Below are positions 9,660-22,794 of a DNA stretch of 64,000 nt, in pieces. Below the pieces are notes generated by a model, which was not told where the DNA came from, did no database searches, and saw only the letters and a list, made by a program, of their open reading frames with translations. The DNA lies in assembly GCA_029959085.1 (NCBI GenBank), contig JARWIR010000015.1:6571017-6635016 (forward strand), written 5' to 3'. The position numbers and the translations under genes are program-made. Position 1 is the stretch's first letter. Every line of letters starts with the position of its first letter. Source of the DNA: Nemophila menziesii (lineage: Eukaryota > Streptophyta > Magnoliopsida > Boraginales > Hydrophyllaceae).

Positions 9660-10300
9660 TGATCCATTATTATTTCAACTTTTTTCCTTATATGGTTTTT
9701 GTTTCATTTAGGGAATCGTAGTATTTAGTCACCCACAAAATTGGGTAGTGGCCTCTTTAAAGAAGAATCTAGTCACATTATCCCTATGGGCCATAAAGTT
9801 GGTTTCCATGTCCCCCATAAGTCAGACACCCAAATATCAATGAGTAAAATCCACCAACCTCTTAAAAAAATAAGATTTTTTTAATAGTACAACCTATAAT
9901 TAGCGTGCTATAGTGAAGATATAAAACAAAACACATATATAATAGTATTTAACAAAAATGGAACACAAAGAACACAAATATGCAAAGAAAAAGTTTGAAT
10001 GCCAATGAATAAAAACCATCAATATTGTGAAGATATATGAACAAAACACATATATAATAGTAAATAAAGAGTAGTACAAAAAGTGAAAAATTTTTAAAAA
10101 AATGCAAAAATAAAATAAAATATTAATGCCAATGGGTAAAAACCCATCAGCCTTAAATAAAATCTACTGAAAATAAAAAAATCAAAATTTGATACTCAAA
10201 GAGTAAAGTAGAGCAATTTCGCAACTTCATACTTGAGGATTTTTTATTTGAAAAATTTAAAAACTATGAACCAAGTTTTGATCATGACTAAACATAGAAA
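9660..10300. other. No gene seen
   Basis: AT-rich DNA with short direct repeats such as AACAAAACACATATATAATAGTA (seen near 9930 and 10030 in two similar copies). No coding region or known element is recognised. Confidence 0.4.
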
Positions 10301-10302
10301 TA

Positions 10303-10304
10303 AA

Positions 10305-10337
<33 letters not shown>

Positions 10338-10338
10338 C
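10303..10338. repeat. (GT)n(GA)n microsatellite
   Basis: A GTGTGTGTGT run passes directly into GAGAGAGAGA. Confidence 0.9.
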
Positions 10339-10960
10339 TGTTGTACATGGTAAGTGAAGGATAGAGAGGGTTGTTGTATGTTTACAAATAATAATAATTT
10401 TATCTACATAATAATGAATCAAATCAAGGATATGATTGTAAAATAAGGTGTAGGGTATAATAAACATATACCTTTTATTTGTATAAAACTAAACTAGTAT
10501 GTATATAGACATTAAAACTCAAAATAAATGCTATATAGTAATTAAATCCAAATCTAAAAGAAGATAGTTTATTATAGGATGATTTATCGAAATGGTCAAT
10601 TATCGTTATATATAGTTAATGATAGTCGATAAATGTATCAAATATTGATAAGTAAAATTTCAGATTTACTAGCCTACCGTTAAGCTAAAACATGACTTAC
10701 ACATGTATTGATTGTCAATGTCTTGACCGAATTCGTAGTTTTACTCAACGGTAGATATTCCATGTTAATGTAGTTGTTGCTTTGACTTTTACTATTCGTA
10801 GTAGAGTTGGTATAAACTGATAACTACGATGGGCATTAAAAATGGTAGTCGGCTTTTTTTCCTGAATTTGTCTTTCTTAAGGATCATATTTCATCGACTC
10901 TCTGTAGTTTGAGCGTGCCACTTTTGTAGCAACGCCGTTGAAGAAACTGTGGGGTAAATG

Positions 10961-11140
10961 TTGAAATCACCTAAAAAATTATTACCCAGATATCATCCAT
11001 GATGTAGATGATAATGATCCAATCATGTAAGAGAGAGAAAAAAATCAACCAAGAAAGAAAAATGATATAATTTAACTATTTACCTTTTACATCATTAATG
11101 ATTTTTGGGTGATAACTTTTTAAGTAACACCATCATTACT
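10961..11140. mobile_element. MITE-like inverted-repeat element
   Basis: The left end ACCTAAAAAATTATTACCCA is matched by the reverse complement of the right end, ACTTAAAAAGTTATCACCCA. The similarity continues inward (ATCATCCATGATGTA versus ATCATTAATGATGTA). It is non-coding and about 180 bp. Target duplication was not resolved. Confidence 0.55.
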
Positions 11141-11461
11141 TTATTTGAAATTCTTTTATAATGCGTTGGGTCCTAATTTTGTTCAGACGGAACACGTATC
11201 TATTATTTATGTAATCGTTTGACTTTTAATGTTATTATTCCAAATTGAAAAATATAACTTTTGGGAAAAATAATAATTCTCTACTACGTCTTAAAAGTTT
11301 TAAAAAAAGATATAAAAAATGCCGGATCATTTTAATAATATTTTCTTTCAATCGAAAGTAGTTTTTACTGGTAGAGAAAGCTATAACAAGTAGGGTCAAA
11401 ATGGTTACATTCAAATAATAAAATCGATGATAACAAACTGATTAAAAACTAAATTATATGA

Positions 11462-11950
11462 CCATGGTTAAAACCATTAGGTTATGATTTTGAAAAGTAT
11501 AATCAATGTTTAAAACTGTTAGATTACGGGTTTAGTTAAAAATAAAACCAAATAATAGATTGTTATCATATATATATATATTTAAATTTTATAATAATCT
11601 AGGTAAAATATTATATTGAAATTCTAAAACCAAAATCTAAAACTAGATTTAACCAACTAAGATAATAAATATGTAATTTAATTAAAGAACAACTAAATTT
11701 TTTATATGCCTTGGAGTTTTTTCTTAAAGGTATTGTTTTATTTTATGAAAATGAATATATTATAAAAATATCCTTTAGTAATGATTAGAACCGTAAAACC
11801 GTTTAAAAAACTAAAATCGAATGGTATATTTATTATTTTGAAAGGTGTAACCAATGGTTAAAACTATTAGATTATAGTTTTTAATAAAATAAATAGTTAT
11901 AATCATAGTTTTTGATATTTTTGGAAATAACTAAACAGTTGTCATCTCTA
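11462..11950 (-). mobile_element. hAT-like non-autonomous element, copy 1
   Basis: Reversed, this segment matches 39245-39680 along nearly its whole length. Shared blocks are a TAGAGATGACAAC-like start, AACCATAACCTAACGGTTTT-type repeats near both ends and TTAAACGGTTTTACGG in the middle. The start resembles the TAGGGGTGGCAA ends of plant hAT MITEs. Classification is inference; the two-copy relation is directly visible. Confidence 0.6.
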
Positions 11951-11960
11951 ATTTTAATAA

Positions 11961-12220
11961 GGATTAACGTCTAAGAAACCCCTCAAATTAGAATTAATTC
12001 TCTTTCACCACAACCATTATTTTTTTCCCTATAAAAGATACCGTATATTTTCTTTTTTTCTTTTTTTCGCCATAAAAAAACTGTTTGAGTTATGAAAAAC
12101 TTTCCATAACTCGGATTTTGAGTTTTGGAAATATTCTTATAACTTACTTTTCCTTAAAAAAATCTGTGTTTTTTACGGGATAATGGATAAGCCTGCAGAA
12201 ATTTATTGAACATTAACCTT
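11961..12220 (+). repeat. Dispersed repeat, copy 1 (partner at 51981-52299)
   Basis: It shares, in order, an AATTAATTCTCT block, CACAACCAT, a T-rich run, the GTTTGAGTTATG/CATAACTC palindromic blocks and a final CATTAACC with 51981-52299. The middle has one CATAACTC unit here against three in the partner. It is non-coding. Confidence 0.7.
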
Positions 12221-12238
12221 TATAATAATTATAGGGGT

Positions 12239-13212
12239 AATTAGAGATAAATGCCTTCTTAATGATACCTTTAATTTTTTTAAGCCTCTAATTTTCTTAT
12301 TTAGAGATAAATGCCTAATAGAACAATTATTTATAGAAAACACCCCCTTTATATTTTTTATACCTATACTATCCTTATTATTAAATATATTATTTTATTT
12401 TTAATACAATATTTATATTTAAATCTTAAACAAATAATAGAGTATTTCCTCCACCACCACCACCACCACCACCACAACCATCCCCGCCTCCACCATCACA
12501 ACCACCACCACCACCACTACAACCACCACAACCATCACCACCACCTCCACCACCACCACCACCACCACCACCACCACCTACTACTACTAATTTCATCACA
12601 CGCGCGCATCCGTTAAATTTTTTTAAAATCGCCATAACTGATTCAAAAAAAATCAGAAAAATCGAAAAAAATCATATTTGGATTAATCAAATTAATATTT
12701 ACGTCCATGATTTTTTTCGGAATTTTAGGAATTTTTTGGGTTTTTTGATTTTTTTTTAATTTTTTAATTCGCAGAACATGGAATTCCATGTTTTAAACAC
12801 TGAATTTCGTGTCTGCGGAAAACAAATTCCTTATATCAAAACATGGAATTCCATGTTTAAAAACATGGAATTTCCATGATGGAATTCCATGTTCTGCGAA
12901 TTAAAAAATTCAAAAAAATAAAAAAATTCAAAAAACTCTGAAAAAAATCATAGACGTAAATATTAATTTGCTTTATCCAAATATATAAATTTTTTATTTT
13001 TTTGATTTTTTTATAATTAGTTATGACGATTTAAAAAAAAAATCACGGACGCGCGCGTGTGTTTATTAGTTTTTGTTTTGTTTTTTTTTTCTAATTTCTT
13101 TTTCTTAATTGTTAATTATAAGGGTAGTTTGGAATGAGGCATTTTTTTATAAAAAATTTTATTCTAGGCAATTTTTTTAAATAAACTTTTTAATAGGCAT
13201 TTATCTCTAATT
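12239..13212. mobile_element. Foldback element with long inverted arms and internal (CCA)n
   Basis: Ends are AATTAGAGATAAATGCC (12239-12255) and its exact reverse complement (13196-13212); a second copy of the left end starts at 12301. Inside, two arms are imperfect reverse complements. CACACGCGCGC (12597) pairs with GCGCGCGTGTG (ending 13061), and TTAATTCGCAGAACATGG (12766) pairs with its complement near 12887-12904. The centre is about 12830. The left arm is longer, largely because of the (CCA)n tract at 12448-12588. There is no transposase, so it is non-autonomous. A partial copy of one end lies at 37922-38062. Confidence 0.8.
12448..12588. repeat. (CCA)n microsatellite inside the foldback element
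   Basis: About 140 bp of CCA/ACC triplets, with interruptions, sit in the left arm only. Apparent His-rich (+) and Gly-rich (-) frames over it are by-products of the repeat. Confidence 0.9.
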
Positions 13213-15016
<1,804 letters not shown>

Positions 15017-16210
15017 ATTTAGGAAGAAATGTCTTGAATTTGTTGTTTACGTTTAATGCTGAGTTTTACTATTTTGATAGTTTTTTATGTATAGTCAGTA
15101 CTGGTTTACGTGGTTGTATTGTTTGTCATTCTACTAATTTATGGTTTTTAGTTATCAACTACTTATATTCCTTCTCTTAATATGACCAAATTTAATTGTG
15201 GCTTTAAATGGGTTCATTATAAATTGCTGGGCAGAATAATGATAATAATATATGTCAATATGTTAGTGGTCCTTAATATCTTGAAGGATAAATGGTCGTA
15301 GGAATTGAAGGATGGTTTTTTTAATGGTGAAGGGGAGGAAGAAATGATAGATGAAGAGGATAGATCTGAGGTTGGTACTTGGGTATATTTGGTAAATGGT
15401 GATTAATAAATGTAGAGGTATGAATTAAAAGAAGGATAATAGGGTTTAATCATGAACATAAAATGCGAGATTATTTTGAGGAAATTCCGACTATTTTTAA
15501 GATGTCTGAAAACCCTCATTGAGTTGTGTTAGTTGGAATAGTCTAAGGCACAAAGGTGTTGTTGCCAAGAAAGATACATAAGTCGGGGCAGTAATTTTAT
15601 AAGGTCTTATTATAGTCATATAGAATATCAATAAAGAATAAAGAATACTAATAAAATCTTGCGACTAAACTAGTTGGTTAGGAACCAAGTGAATAGGATT
15701 AAATGACAAAAAACACCCCTATTTCTTGTATACTAACAGAGAAAAGGTCAAACCAAAAAAATTCTATAGGGAATTTTTGTTTCGACCACATTTCTCTCTC
15801 TGCTCTCTTACACAAGTAAACTATTCTCTCTCGTTCTCTCTCGTGCCATACCAAAAAACAAAAAGAATTTGCTTCACATTCGCCATTCTCTTGCAGAAAA
15901 AAACCGCCGTCATTAGTGGACCTCACACTTTACCTTCCCGCCGCTTTCCTCCACTGCTAAAGAAAACCGTCGTCATACTTGAACCTCAGATCTGACCTTC
16001 TCTCTTCTCTCTCGCATTGGAACACCAAACCAAATGAAATCTCTGGACCATTCTCCACCTTCATCAAGCTCTCAAAACCATTCTCCACCATCATTAAACG
16101 CCGCTTCCTCCATCTGGACCATTATCCATCATCTTCGAACACCGCTGCCACCGCTGTACTCCTCCACCACCATCAATCGGCCATTAAATAAACCTAATCT
16201 TATCGGAATG
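15017..16210. other. 3' flank of ROP and unassigned DNA
   Basis: The first 150 bp or so are likely ROP 3' UTR. From about 15780 a C/T-rich, moderately GC-rich stretch (TCTCTCTCTGC, repeated CTCCACC) resembles a leader or MITE interior, with short open frames but no recognisable protein. No RNA gene is seen. Confidence 0.35.
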
Positions 16211-16213
16211 ATT

Positions 16214-16470
16214 TTTATTCCAGTGGTGAGCGTGAAGAGATTTCTTTTTGTTCTTTGTTCCAGTGATGTGAGTTTGAAGAGATTTTGTTTTGGTTTTTTG
16301 TTCGAATGCAGCGAGTGTGAAGAGATTTCTTAAGGTTCTTTGTTCCAATGATGCGAGTGTGCAGAGTGTGAAGCGATCACTTTTTGTTCTTTGTTCCAAT
16401 GATGCGAGTGTGAAGAGATTACGTTTTTGTTTTTTGTTCCAATGATCAAGTGTGAAGAGATTTCATTTTT
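16214..16470. repeat. Minisatellite, roughly 50-60 bp unit
   Basis: Five imperfect units are built on TTCCAATGATGCGAGTGTGA and AGAGATTTCTTTTTGTTCTT. Unit edges are blurred by small indels. Short open frames over it follow the repeat and are not taken as genes. Confidence 0.75.
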
Positions 16471-16520
16471 TTGGCCAACCGAGTTGAACAGATTTCTTTT
16501 TGTGAAATTGTTTGTACAAC

Positions 16521-16728
16521 TGCTTGGGATGGTCTAATTGGGTGCGTGCCCATCTAGCTACTGTTCGAGATGGGTTCACACCCATCTAGGTATTGTCGAG
16601 ATGAAACCGTACCCATCTAGTTATTACTCGAGATGGGTCTGCACCCATTTAGATATTGTTCGAGATGGGTCCATACCACCTAAGTATACAGACTTGTTGT
16701 TATTCGAATTGGGTCTATACCCACTAGG
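16521..16728. repeat. Minisatellite with internal palindrome, about 40 bp unit
   Basis: About five units of CGAGATGGGTC..ACCCATCTAG..TATTGTT follow in tandem. Each unit can form a hairpin through GATGGGT/ACCCATC. It directly follows the 16214-16470 array. Confidence 0.75.
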
Positions 16729-16756
16729 ACTTTGACATGGACACCTACCTGGACTC

Positions 16757-17192
16757 TATGTTGTAGATCTCGGTTTCACAGCCTAGACGATTGACCGGGG
16801 CCTAGCGCCTAGGCGCGATTATACGGGACCTAGGTGGGAGTAGGCGGTTTTGAATCCCGCTGTGTAATTTTGTATATATAGTAATATCATACGTAGTAAT
16901 TATAATTTTTTTAATTATTTAAGTCATAAAATTTATCTAACAACACTATAGTATATATAAAAATAATAAAATTTGAGTTGTAATACGAATTCAAGAATTC
17001 TCGAGAATAAGGAAAATAAAAAGAACGCCTAAACGACCTTTTTTTGGCATTTATCGTCACTTAGGCGGGTTAGGCGCCTCTTCCATGGAGACTAAGGCGT
17101 TAGAAAAAAACGCCTAGCATTTTTACTATGCGTAAGCGGCTGATGGGGGAGTTGACGCCTAGCCGCACCTAGGCGGTGATTTCTACAACATA
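16757..17192. mobile_element. Non-autonomous TIR element rich in CCTAGGCG
   Basis: Perfect 11-bp terminal inverted repeats are TATGTTGTAGA (16757-16767) and TCTACAACATA (17182-17192). Many GCCTAGGCG-type blocks fill the interior. Flanks CTGGACTC and CTTGGACT could be a worn 8-bp target duplication, which would suit hAT. A 17-bp direct repeat, GGACTTTGACATGGACA, lies at 16727-16743 and 17197-17213. No ORF. Confidence 0.65.
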
Positions 17193-17925
17193 GCTTGGAC
17201 TTTGACATGGACAATATTGAATTCGGTACCAATAAAAAATGCCTTAATAACAATTAATAAGCGGTACGGGTTCGTACCCACTTTATAATTAATTGGGTTT
17301 AACTAGTATTGGGTATATACCCCATTGTAATTTACGAAAATGGGTACGGGACGTTAAATGGTTACATACGACAAAAAAAATTGAATTGTTATAATGTAAA
17401 AAATCAAACCAAAATTAAAACTTTTATAAAATGTATTTTATTTGAAACTTATAAAATAAAAAAATTGAGTTTGAGATCTTAGATTGTATTTTTCTCATAT
17501 AAGTCTCTTATCTTCAATTGTCCCAAAAAAAGTCTCTATCTTCAATATGTAATCTGGTTTTCATGTGTTAAAGTTAATCTTGTTGACAACATAGCTACTA
17601 AAGCGCGTTTTGATCATCTTATTGTTGTAGACCTCGACGGTAAGGCTAATAGATCCAGGGCAGTTTGCTTATGTCAAAAAGATCGTGTAAATATTAGTAT
17701 AGTTTATGTTTAGGAAAACGTGTAATAGGCAAAATTAAAGAATCATATGATTATGTTACAGCCGCTGCTCCCTTCAATAAATTCATGGATGAACTGTCGC
17801 AAGAGAAGCCACCGACTACCAGGCCGAAAAGAGAAGCCATTCCAGACATGATGGTGATGGATACCTCTATTGGTAATAGGGATAATCAAAAATAATTTCC
17901 AACCCTACTAACAACTGGGGGTGAC
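17193..17925. other. No gene assigned
   Basis: The first part has repeated GGGTACGGGT/GTACCC blocks of the kind found in decayed MITEs. About 17740-17895 is less AT-rich and can be read as a short protein stretch beginning TAAAPFNKFMDEL, but I do not recognise it. It may be a scrap of a retroelement gag. Confidence 0.3.
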
Positions 17926-19090
17926 AAATGTGCGATTAAATAATGATAATAAAAGATAATAAATAAGGATACAAACCCACTACTGCCATGAGAAATTCAC
18001 TGCAAGTGATCAAATCGTTTGCAAGTTATAGTTGATATATAAGATTTGTTCTCAAGGATTTATTGGTTAGCTAAAACTCGTGTTTAGGTAAGAATTCGCA
18101 GAAGAGATTAATCGTTTAGACTAAAAGACATAAATAAAGAAATAATGTTTATTTGGTTTTCAGATAAAGAATTAAAGATAATAATTAAACTAATGCAAAT
18201 AAATAAACTATATGAATGAAAATGAGAATATATAGCTTAAGTCTGCTAGTATGCACTTATCCTTCTAAATCGGTATTCTAATTATAAGGGTGGCTTAAGT
18301 AAATATAAATAGCTGGGATTCTATAATCTTCCTAACTCCCGTCCGGGTAGACTTAGGAAGCAACCTCAACACGACTAGAGGACTTGGGTAAGGGGACCCT
18401 ACGCAATGATCGGTGGTTAAATTAAACCTTAATGACTATCTAGTTAGGTTAGCCCGTTAGGATCAATACCGCGTACTAGACGATTATGTGGTGTTGTCAA
18501 TAATTGAATCCCTTGTTAGGGAGACAATCCAACTACTAAGGGAAGTCTTAAGACTGGCCAGATCTAGGTATGAAATAGGTCAAAACACATAATACAGAAA
18601 TGTAATTAAGAAGCTCAAACAATTATCTGTCACTTTCCCCAATAACATAGAACTGTAAAGTAGAATTCAAGGTTTATACATAGTGAAAACCCAAGCTATG
18701 AGAAAAGAAGGTCATAGCTAAAGAAATAAATCTAAATAATAAATAGATTAGAAACATATTTAAGCTATAAATCTAATACAAACTACCCTAATGGTAGAGT
18801 AGAAGGAGGGAGGACTCTCCACCTTCTTGTCTTCCTCTACGTGTCAACTTGCTTCTCTGGATGATCTCTAATTGTAATATTGAATAATAACCAAGAAAGA
18901 AAATATTTACAAAGGTAGGTAGTCATAATAACTAATGTGAGTAATAATACCAAATAAACTACTTAACAAGTTTCATGTAATAATATTTACAAACTAATTA
19001 TCTATATAAACTTATCAAACAAACAATCAACACGGTTTAATTTCAAAATCAGATTAGCTTCGCAATGCACGATGGAGAGGTTTTCACTTA
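17926..19090 (-). mobile_element. Gypsy LTR fragment (same family as 3725-5233)
   Basis: It shares blocks with the 3725-5233 LTR in the same orientation and order. These are the GGGGGTGACAAA-type edge, TTCACTGCAAGTGATC, CGTTTGCAAGTT, ACGATTATGTGGTGTTGTCA and AGGTCAAAACACATAAT. The outer (U3) part is missing; similarity fades near 19090. No internal region of its own can be assigned, so it may be a truncated solo LTR. Confidence 0.7.
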
Positions 19091-20110
19091 GTTTCATATG
19101 GAGGCTATAGATTGTTCATTGATCCTAAAGAGTATCCAATGATCCATACAACTACTCTCTATTGGTTCAATTGATTCTGGTTCACATAGAAAAGAATCAT
19201 AAGGTCTTTAAGATTTTAATGTTAGGCTTAGGTACGGGTATGGTCGTATATTTAGATAATGTAGATTGATCTTTTGGCTCTATCCTCACTAGCTATTAAT
19301 GAATTACCTTACACCTTGAGTTACTCTCATATATTTTCTCACTCAACCCAATGATTTGATGCGCTAATTAGCATCCTCAATATAAACCAAGATGATCGCA
19401 TAAGAACTTCCACTTTGTTGGTCCAGATCATATAGTACTTCTTAAGTTAGCTATGTGAGACATCATGCTACTTATTTCTCAACATATTTCTTTTCTTTTC
19501 AATACTTTCCACTTTTATTTTACCCCAACAAAGGGTTATAATATAAAATAATGAATTATCATCAAAATCACAATACATAAGCTCGAAACTACCTAACCCA
19601 ATAATGTTTCCCATAAATTGAACCCACCACCCCAAACTCAAGCTCTAAAACGACTGTCTAAGTATCACGATTCGAGTATGGGTCATATAGAAAAGTCCAA
19701 TAATCTAAAGGGCATGGCTTATTATGTGGCTAATAAAAATTCTTTAGAAAGGCTAGAAGCGCCTGAGACGGATATAAATATATTAAATTAGGACAACAAG
19801 CTAAAAGGAAACAAGGGGCTTATCAAAGAACCGCCTTAATAACTTTTTAAACTATTCAATTTTGTTACTTTCTCACCTCTAGCACGTTCATTACATAGGT
19901 TTATAAACTAGCTCGGATCTCACTGTTTGCACACCCCGTAAGGCGCCCAAAGATCAAAGATTCTCTAACGCATTGCTTACTAATCCTTTCTTTAATATTA
20001 AGATGTGTTTTCAAGTTCATACTCTAAGCATAAAAAATAACCAGTTTGCAAACAAATTATCAACTATCATTACCCCACTAAATCTATGATTTTCAGCCAT
20101 TAAACACAAT
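19091..20110 (-). other. Retroelement-like internal DNA, no gene
   Basis: No ORF of note. It lies between a gypsy LTR fragment and the gag start at 20308, and its composition is like the long non-coding parts of Athila/Tat elements. This is inference from position only. Confidence 0.35.
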
Positions 20111-20116
20111 CTACAT

Positions 20117-20308
20117 CTAATTCAATCTACCAATTTTTTTATGGTTTTGAAGATTAATGTTTTCCATTCTGTTCGCTAATTCTTCTACTTCTCTAGCTTC
20201 TTGTTCTTTCCTTCTCTTGTTAGCAAGTCTGATTAATGATTCTAGATTATTAAGGATCGGAGGTGATGGCTCTAGATCCTTAAAGAGTCTCCTTCGCATA
20301 CACCACAC
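20117..20308 (-). pseudogene. Truncated gag N-terminus of an Athila element
   Basis: A short frame with ...LFKDLEPSPPILNNLESLIRLANKRRKEQ matches the pattern of the gag start at 5345 (EDPQILENPEILVREANKRKKQ). It lies about 110-130 bp after a tRNA-Asp-type primer site on the same strand. The frame stops after about 60 codons and no capsid follows, so the element is cut short. Confidence 0.7.
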
Positions 20309-20416
20309 CTAAAAACCTGAAAAAGATGAACAAACAAAAAGCGTAAAACTGAAAAAAAAAAAGAAAAAAAAATGCAACTACCACTAAAGGATAAACACCG
20401 TGGTCACACGCTACCG

Positions 20417-20434
20417 TCCCCGGCAGGGGCGCCA
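20417..20434 (-). promoter_or_regulatory. Primer binding site, tRNA-Asp type
   Basis: The minus strand reads TGGCGCCCCTGCCGGGGA, followed by the CGGTAGCGTGTGACC leader shared with 5249-5270. The conserved CAGTTTTACGCTTT leader motif follows at 20338-20351. Confidence 0.85.
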
Positions 20435-20440
20435 AAAACT

Positions 20441-22011
20441 TGGTGGTCCTTTGTGTGTTCTAAAATAAATGCAAAAAGTAATTGAACCACAACCGCAAGT
20501 GTAAGGTTGTCCTAAGTAATAATAGTGATAACATGATCGATCGCAGGGACGGTTTGGTTAACTACAATGCTTATCGATTAATGAATGATTGCACTTATGA
20601 AAGCAAGTAAAAGATATAATGGTTGATTGGTTGGTTTGTATTAATCCTAAGTATGAAAAACTAAAGTAAAAAGGTAAATAATTAACTAGACGCAAGTAAA
20701 TAAAGATGAGACGCAAATAAGAAAGGTAGTACTCGAGAAATGCAAAGGATCCTCCTAACTCTATTTCATATCATATGTTATTTAAGGGTCAAATCGGTCA
20801 AATAACATTGGTCGGGATTCAAGAGTCTTTGTACCCCCGTCAGGGTGGACTACAAAGCTATTCTAGAGTGTCACTAGTCTCGTCAGGGTAAATATGATCC
20901 ACTTTCAAATGATTAAGTTTATATTACCTCATTGGCCCTAAGATTAACTACACTCGTCAAAGTCAAATAGTTTATACCTTATATTGAGTAATTGATTCCA
21001 TACCTAAACCCTCCGTCAGGATGATCCACACGCCACATATGTGGAATAGCCTAGGTACTAACACCTGTTCTTAGTTAGCTACTCCAAAAAACAGTAAATA
21101 ATCATAAATTACCGAATAATGTAAATGACCCAATTTGATTTAATTCATAAAAACCCAAATTCAAACATATGAAATTAAATAGTTTTAGGGATCACCCATT
21201 AAGCATTCAAGTACCAAAAGGATTTAGCTCATAATTAAAGGAAAAACAAATACTAAATTAAAAGACGAATGCATATTGTTTTACAGAATGAAACTAAAGA
21301 AAAACCTAATTCCGGAATTGAGTTAGCTGTGAGGTGGAGATATAGACAGTCTCCAGTTCTCTAGCCTTCCTGCTTCCTTGCTTTGACTTCTCTCTGATGT
21401 TTTCTTTTGTAAAAAGTGAATTGTGTGTAAAATAGAAGTCAAAACCCCTTTTTATACTTATGAATTCGGACTAGGCCTCTAGGTTAGTAATTAAATGAAA
21501 TCATAAAGGCCCAAGTCCATTATCTTAGCCCAAAATCTCGTAACTGCTGCACCACCTTCACTAAAACTGCTCTAGCCGATTCGTTATAACTCCGATTGAC
21601 CTGAAATCACTTGCTAAAGTTCCATAACTCGATAAGGAATCTAATCTCTTCGAGGGTAAGCGGCTAAATCAACTCGTAAGTGCCTCGAAATCAGCAATCT
21701 TTGGCCTGTTTTCAGATTTGCAGCTTCAAAAATCTAATTCTTTTCGGGATTTATCTTCAAGGTTTGACTCCATATAACGATCTTTGACTTTCTTCTCGTA
21801 TTCCTCTTCTAGCTAACATCCAAAACCTACAAACGTTTCACTAAAAATACCAATAATACGCGCAAAAACTTAATAAATTAAAAATGCTATAAATAAAAGA
21901 GGAAAATAGGATTATTGCATATTTAGCCCAAAAGTCTATCAAAATAAACGAATAAACATAAAAAATGATGTCTCCCAAGGGCATAAAATTAGAACATTTA
22001 GGGAGACATCA
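20441..22011 (-). mobile_element. 5' LTR of a truncated gypsy element
   Basis: 1571 bp. On the minus strand it starts TGATGTCTCCC and ends GGACCACCA, 6 bp from the primer site. A TATAAAAA box is at 21449-21456. An 11-bp inverted repeat (TGATGTCTCCC, 21966-21976; GGGAGACATCA, 22001-22011) forms a hairpin at its start. It was inserted into a copia integrase gene: the next bases (from 22012) read, on the minus strand, as RTDNGGEYLSN. Confidence 0.85.
21449..21456 (-). promoter_or_regulatory. LTR TATA box
   Basis: The minus strand reads TATAAAAA within the 20441-22011 LTR. Confidence 0.5.
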
Positions 22012-22016
22012 GAGTT

Positions 22017-22785
22017 ACTCAAATATTCTCCACCATTATCAGTACGAAGTATTTTAATTTTAGTAGAGAATTAAGATCTTAGTAGAGAATTAAATGAAAA
22101 TCATAGAGTAAAAATTTTGAAATGAAAGAAACACACGTGACTTGAGTTTTAATGGATATATCCAAGTATAGCGTGAGAAATCATCAATAAAACCAAGTAA
22201 TATTTAAACAATGAAGAAGAAGTGATAGGGGAGGGACCCCATACATCACTGTGTACAAGACATAAAATACTAGCACTACGAGTTATAAAAGAAGTAAACA
22301 ACAATTTATGCGCCTTAGACACAACACAATCATTACATTTCACACCATGAAAGTCTACTCTAGTATTTAAAAGAGAAGCCAACTGAGTTGAAGCATTTGT
22401 GGATGGTTGACCAAGGCGAAAATGCCACAACATTGCAAAAGAAACAGTTGATTTGGAGGAGAGACACGCTGTTGACTGAGAAGAAGACTTGGAAGAGTTC
22501 GCTAGAGAACCTAAATGGAGAGAGTATAAGCCACCCTTACAAGGGCCCTGAAACAATAAAGTGCGACTATGAGCATCAAAGATAGACACTGAACTTGAAG
22601 TGAATGTGTTGACACAATTATTGTCACGAGTGAATGTGGAAATTGAAAGCAGATTAGAAGTAATGTTAGGGACATGTAAAATGAAAAGAATACTTCAAAT
22701 TTGAGTACTTACTATTTCCAATGTTAGAAATAGACAAGTCATTACCATTTCCCACATCAACTGCAGAACCATTATACGGGGAAGA
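22017..22785 (-). pseudogene. Copia pol fragment: end of protease, gag-pre-integrase and start of integrase
   Basis: On the minus strand from about 22785 the reading gives the post-protease block (VGNGNDLSISNIGN). The longest open stretch (22149-22589) then has LFQGPCKGGLYSL, LWHFRLGQPS, VKCNDCVVSKAHKLLF and LVHSDVWGPSP, i.e. the gag-pre-integrase zinc-binding region and the first integrase strand. It ends at RTDNGGEY, where a gypsy LTR interrupts it. Frameshifts lie at both ends of the open stretch. The orientation is opposite to the copia RT piece at 22795. Confidence 0.85.
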
Positions 22786-22794
22786 AGTTTTTTC

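Noticed and set aside
12311..12635. His-rich (+) and Gly-rich (-) open frames
   Set aside because: Both are translations of the (CCA)n microsatellite in the foldback element.
15726..16333. Overlapping short Pro/Ser-rich plus-strand frames
   Set aside because: They overlap each other in different frames, run into a minisatellite, and show no known motif.
17926..22011. A single gypsy element with matching LTRs at both ends
   Set aside because: The LTR-like sequences at 17926-19090 and 20441-22011 belong to different families by eye, so they cannot be the two LTRs of one insertion.
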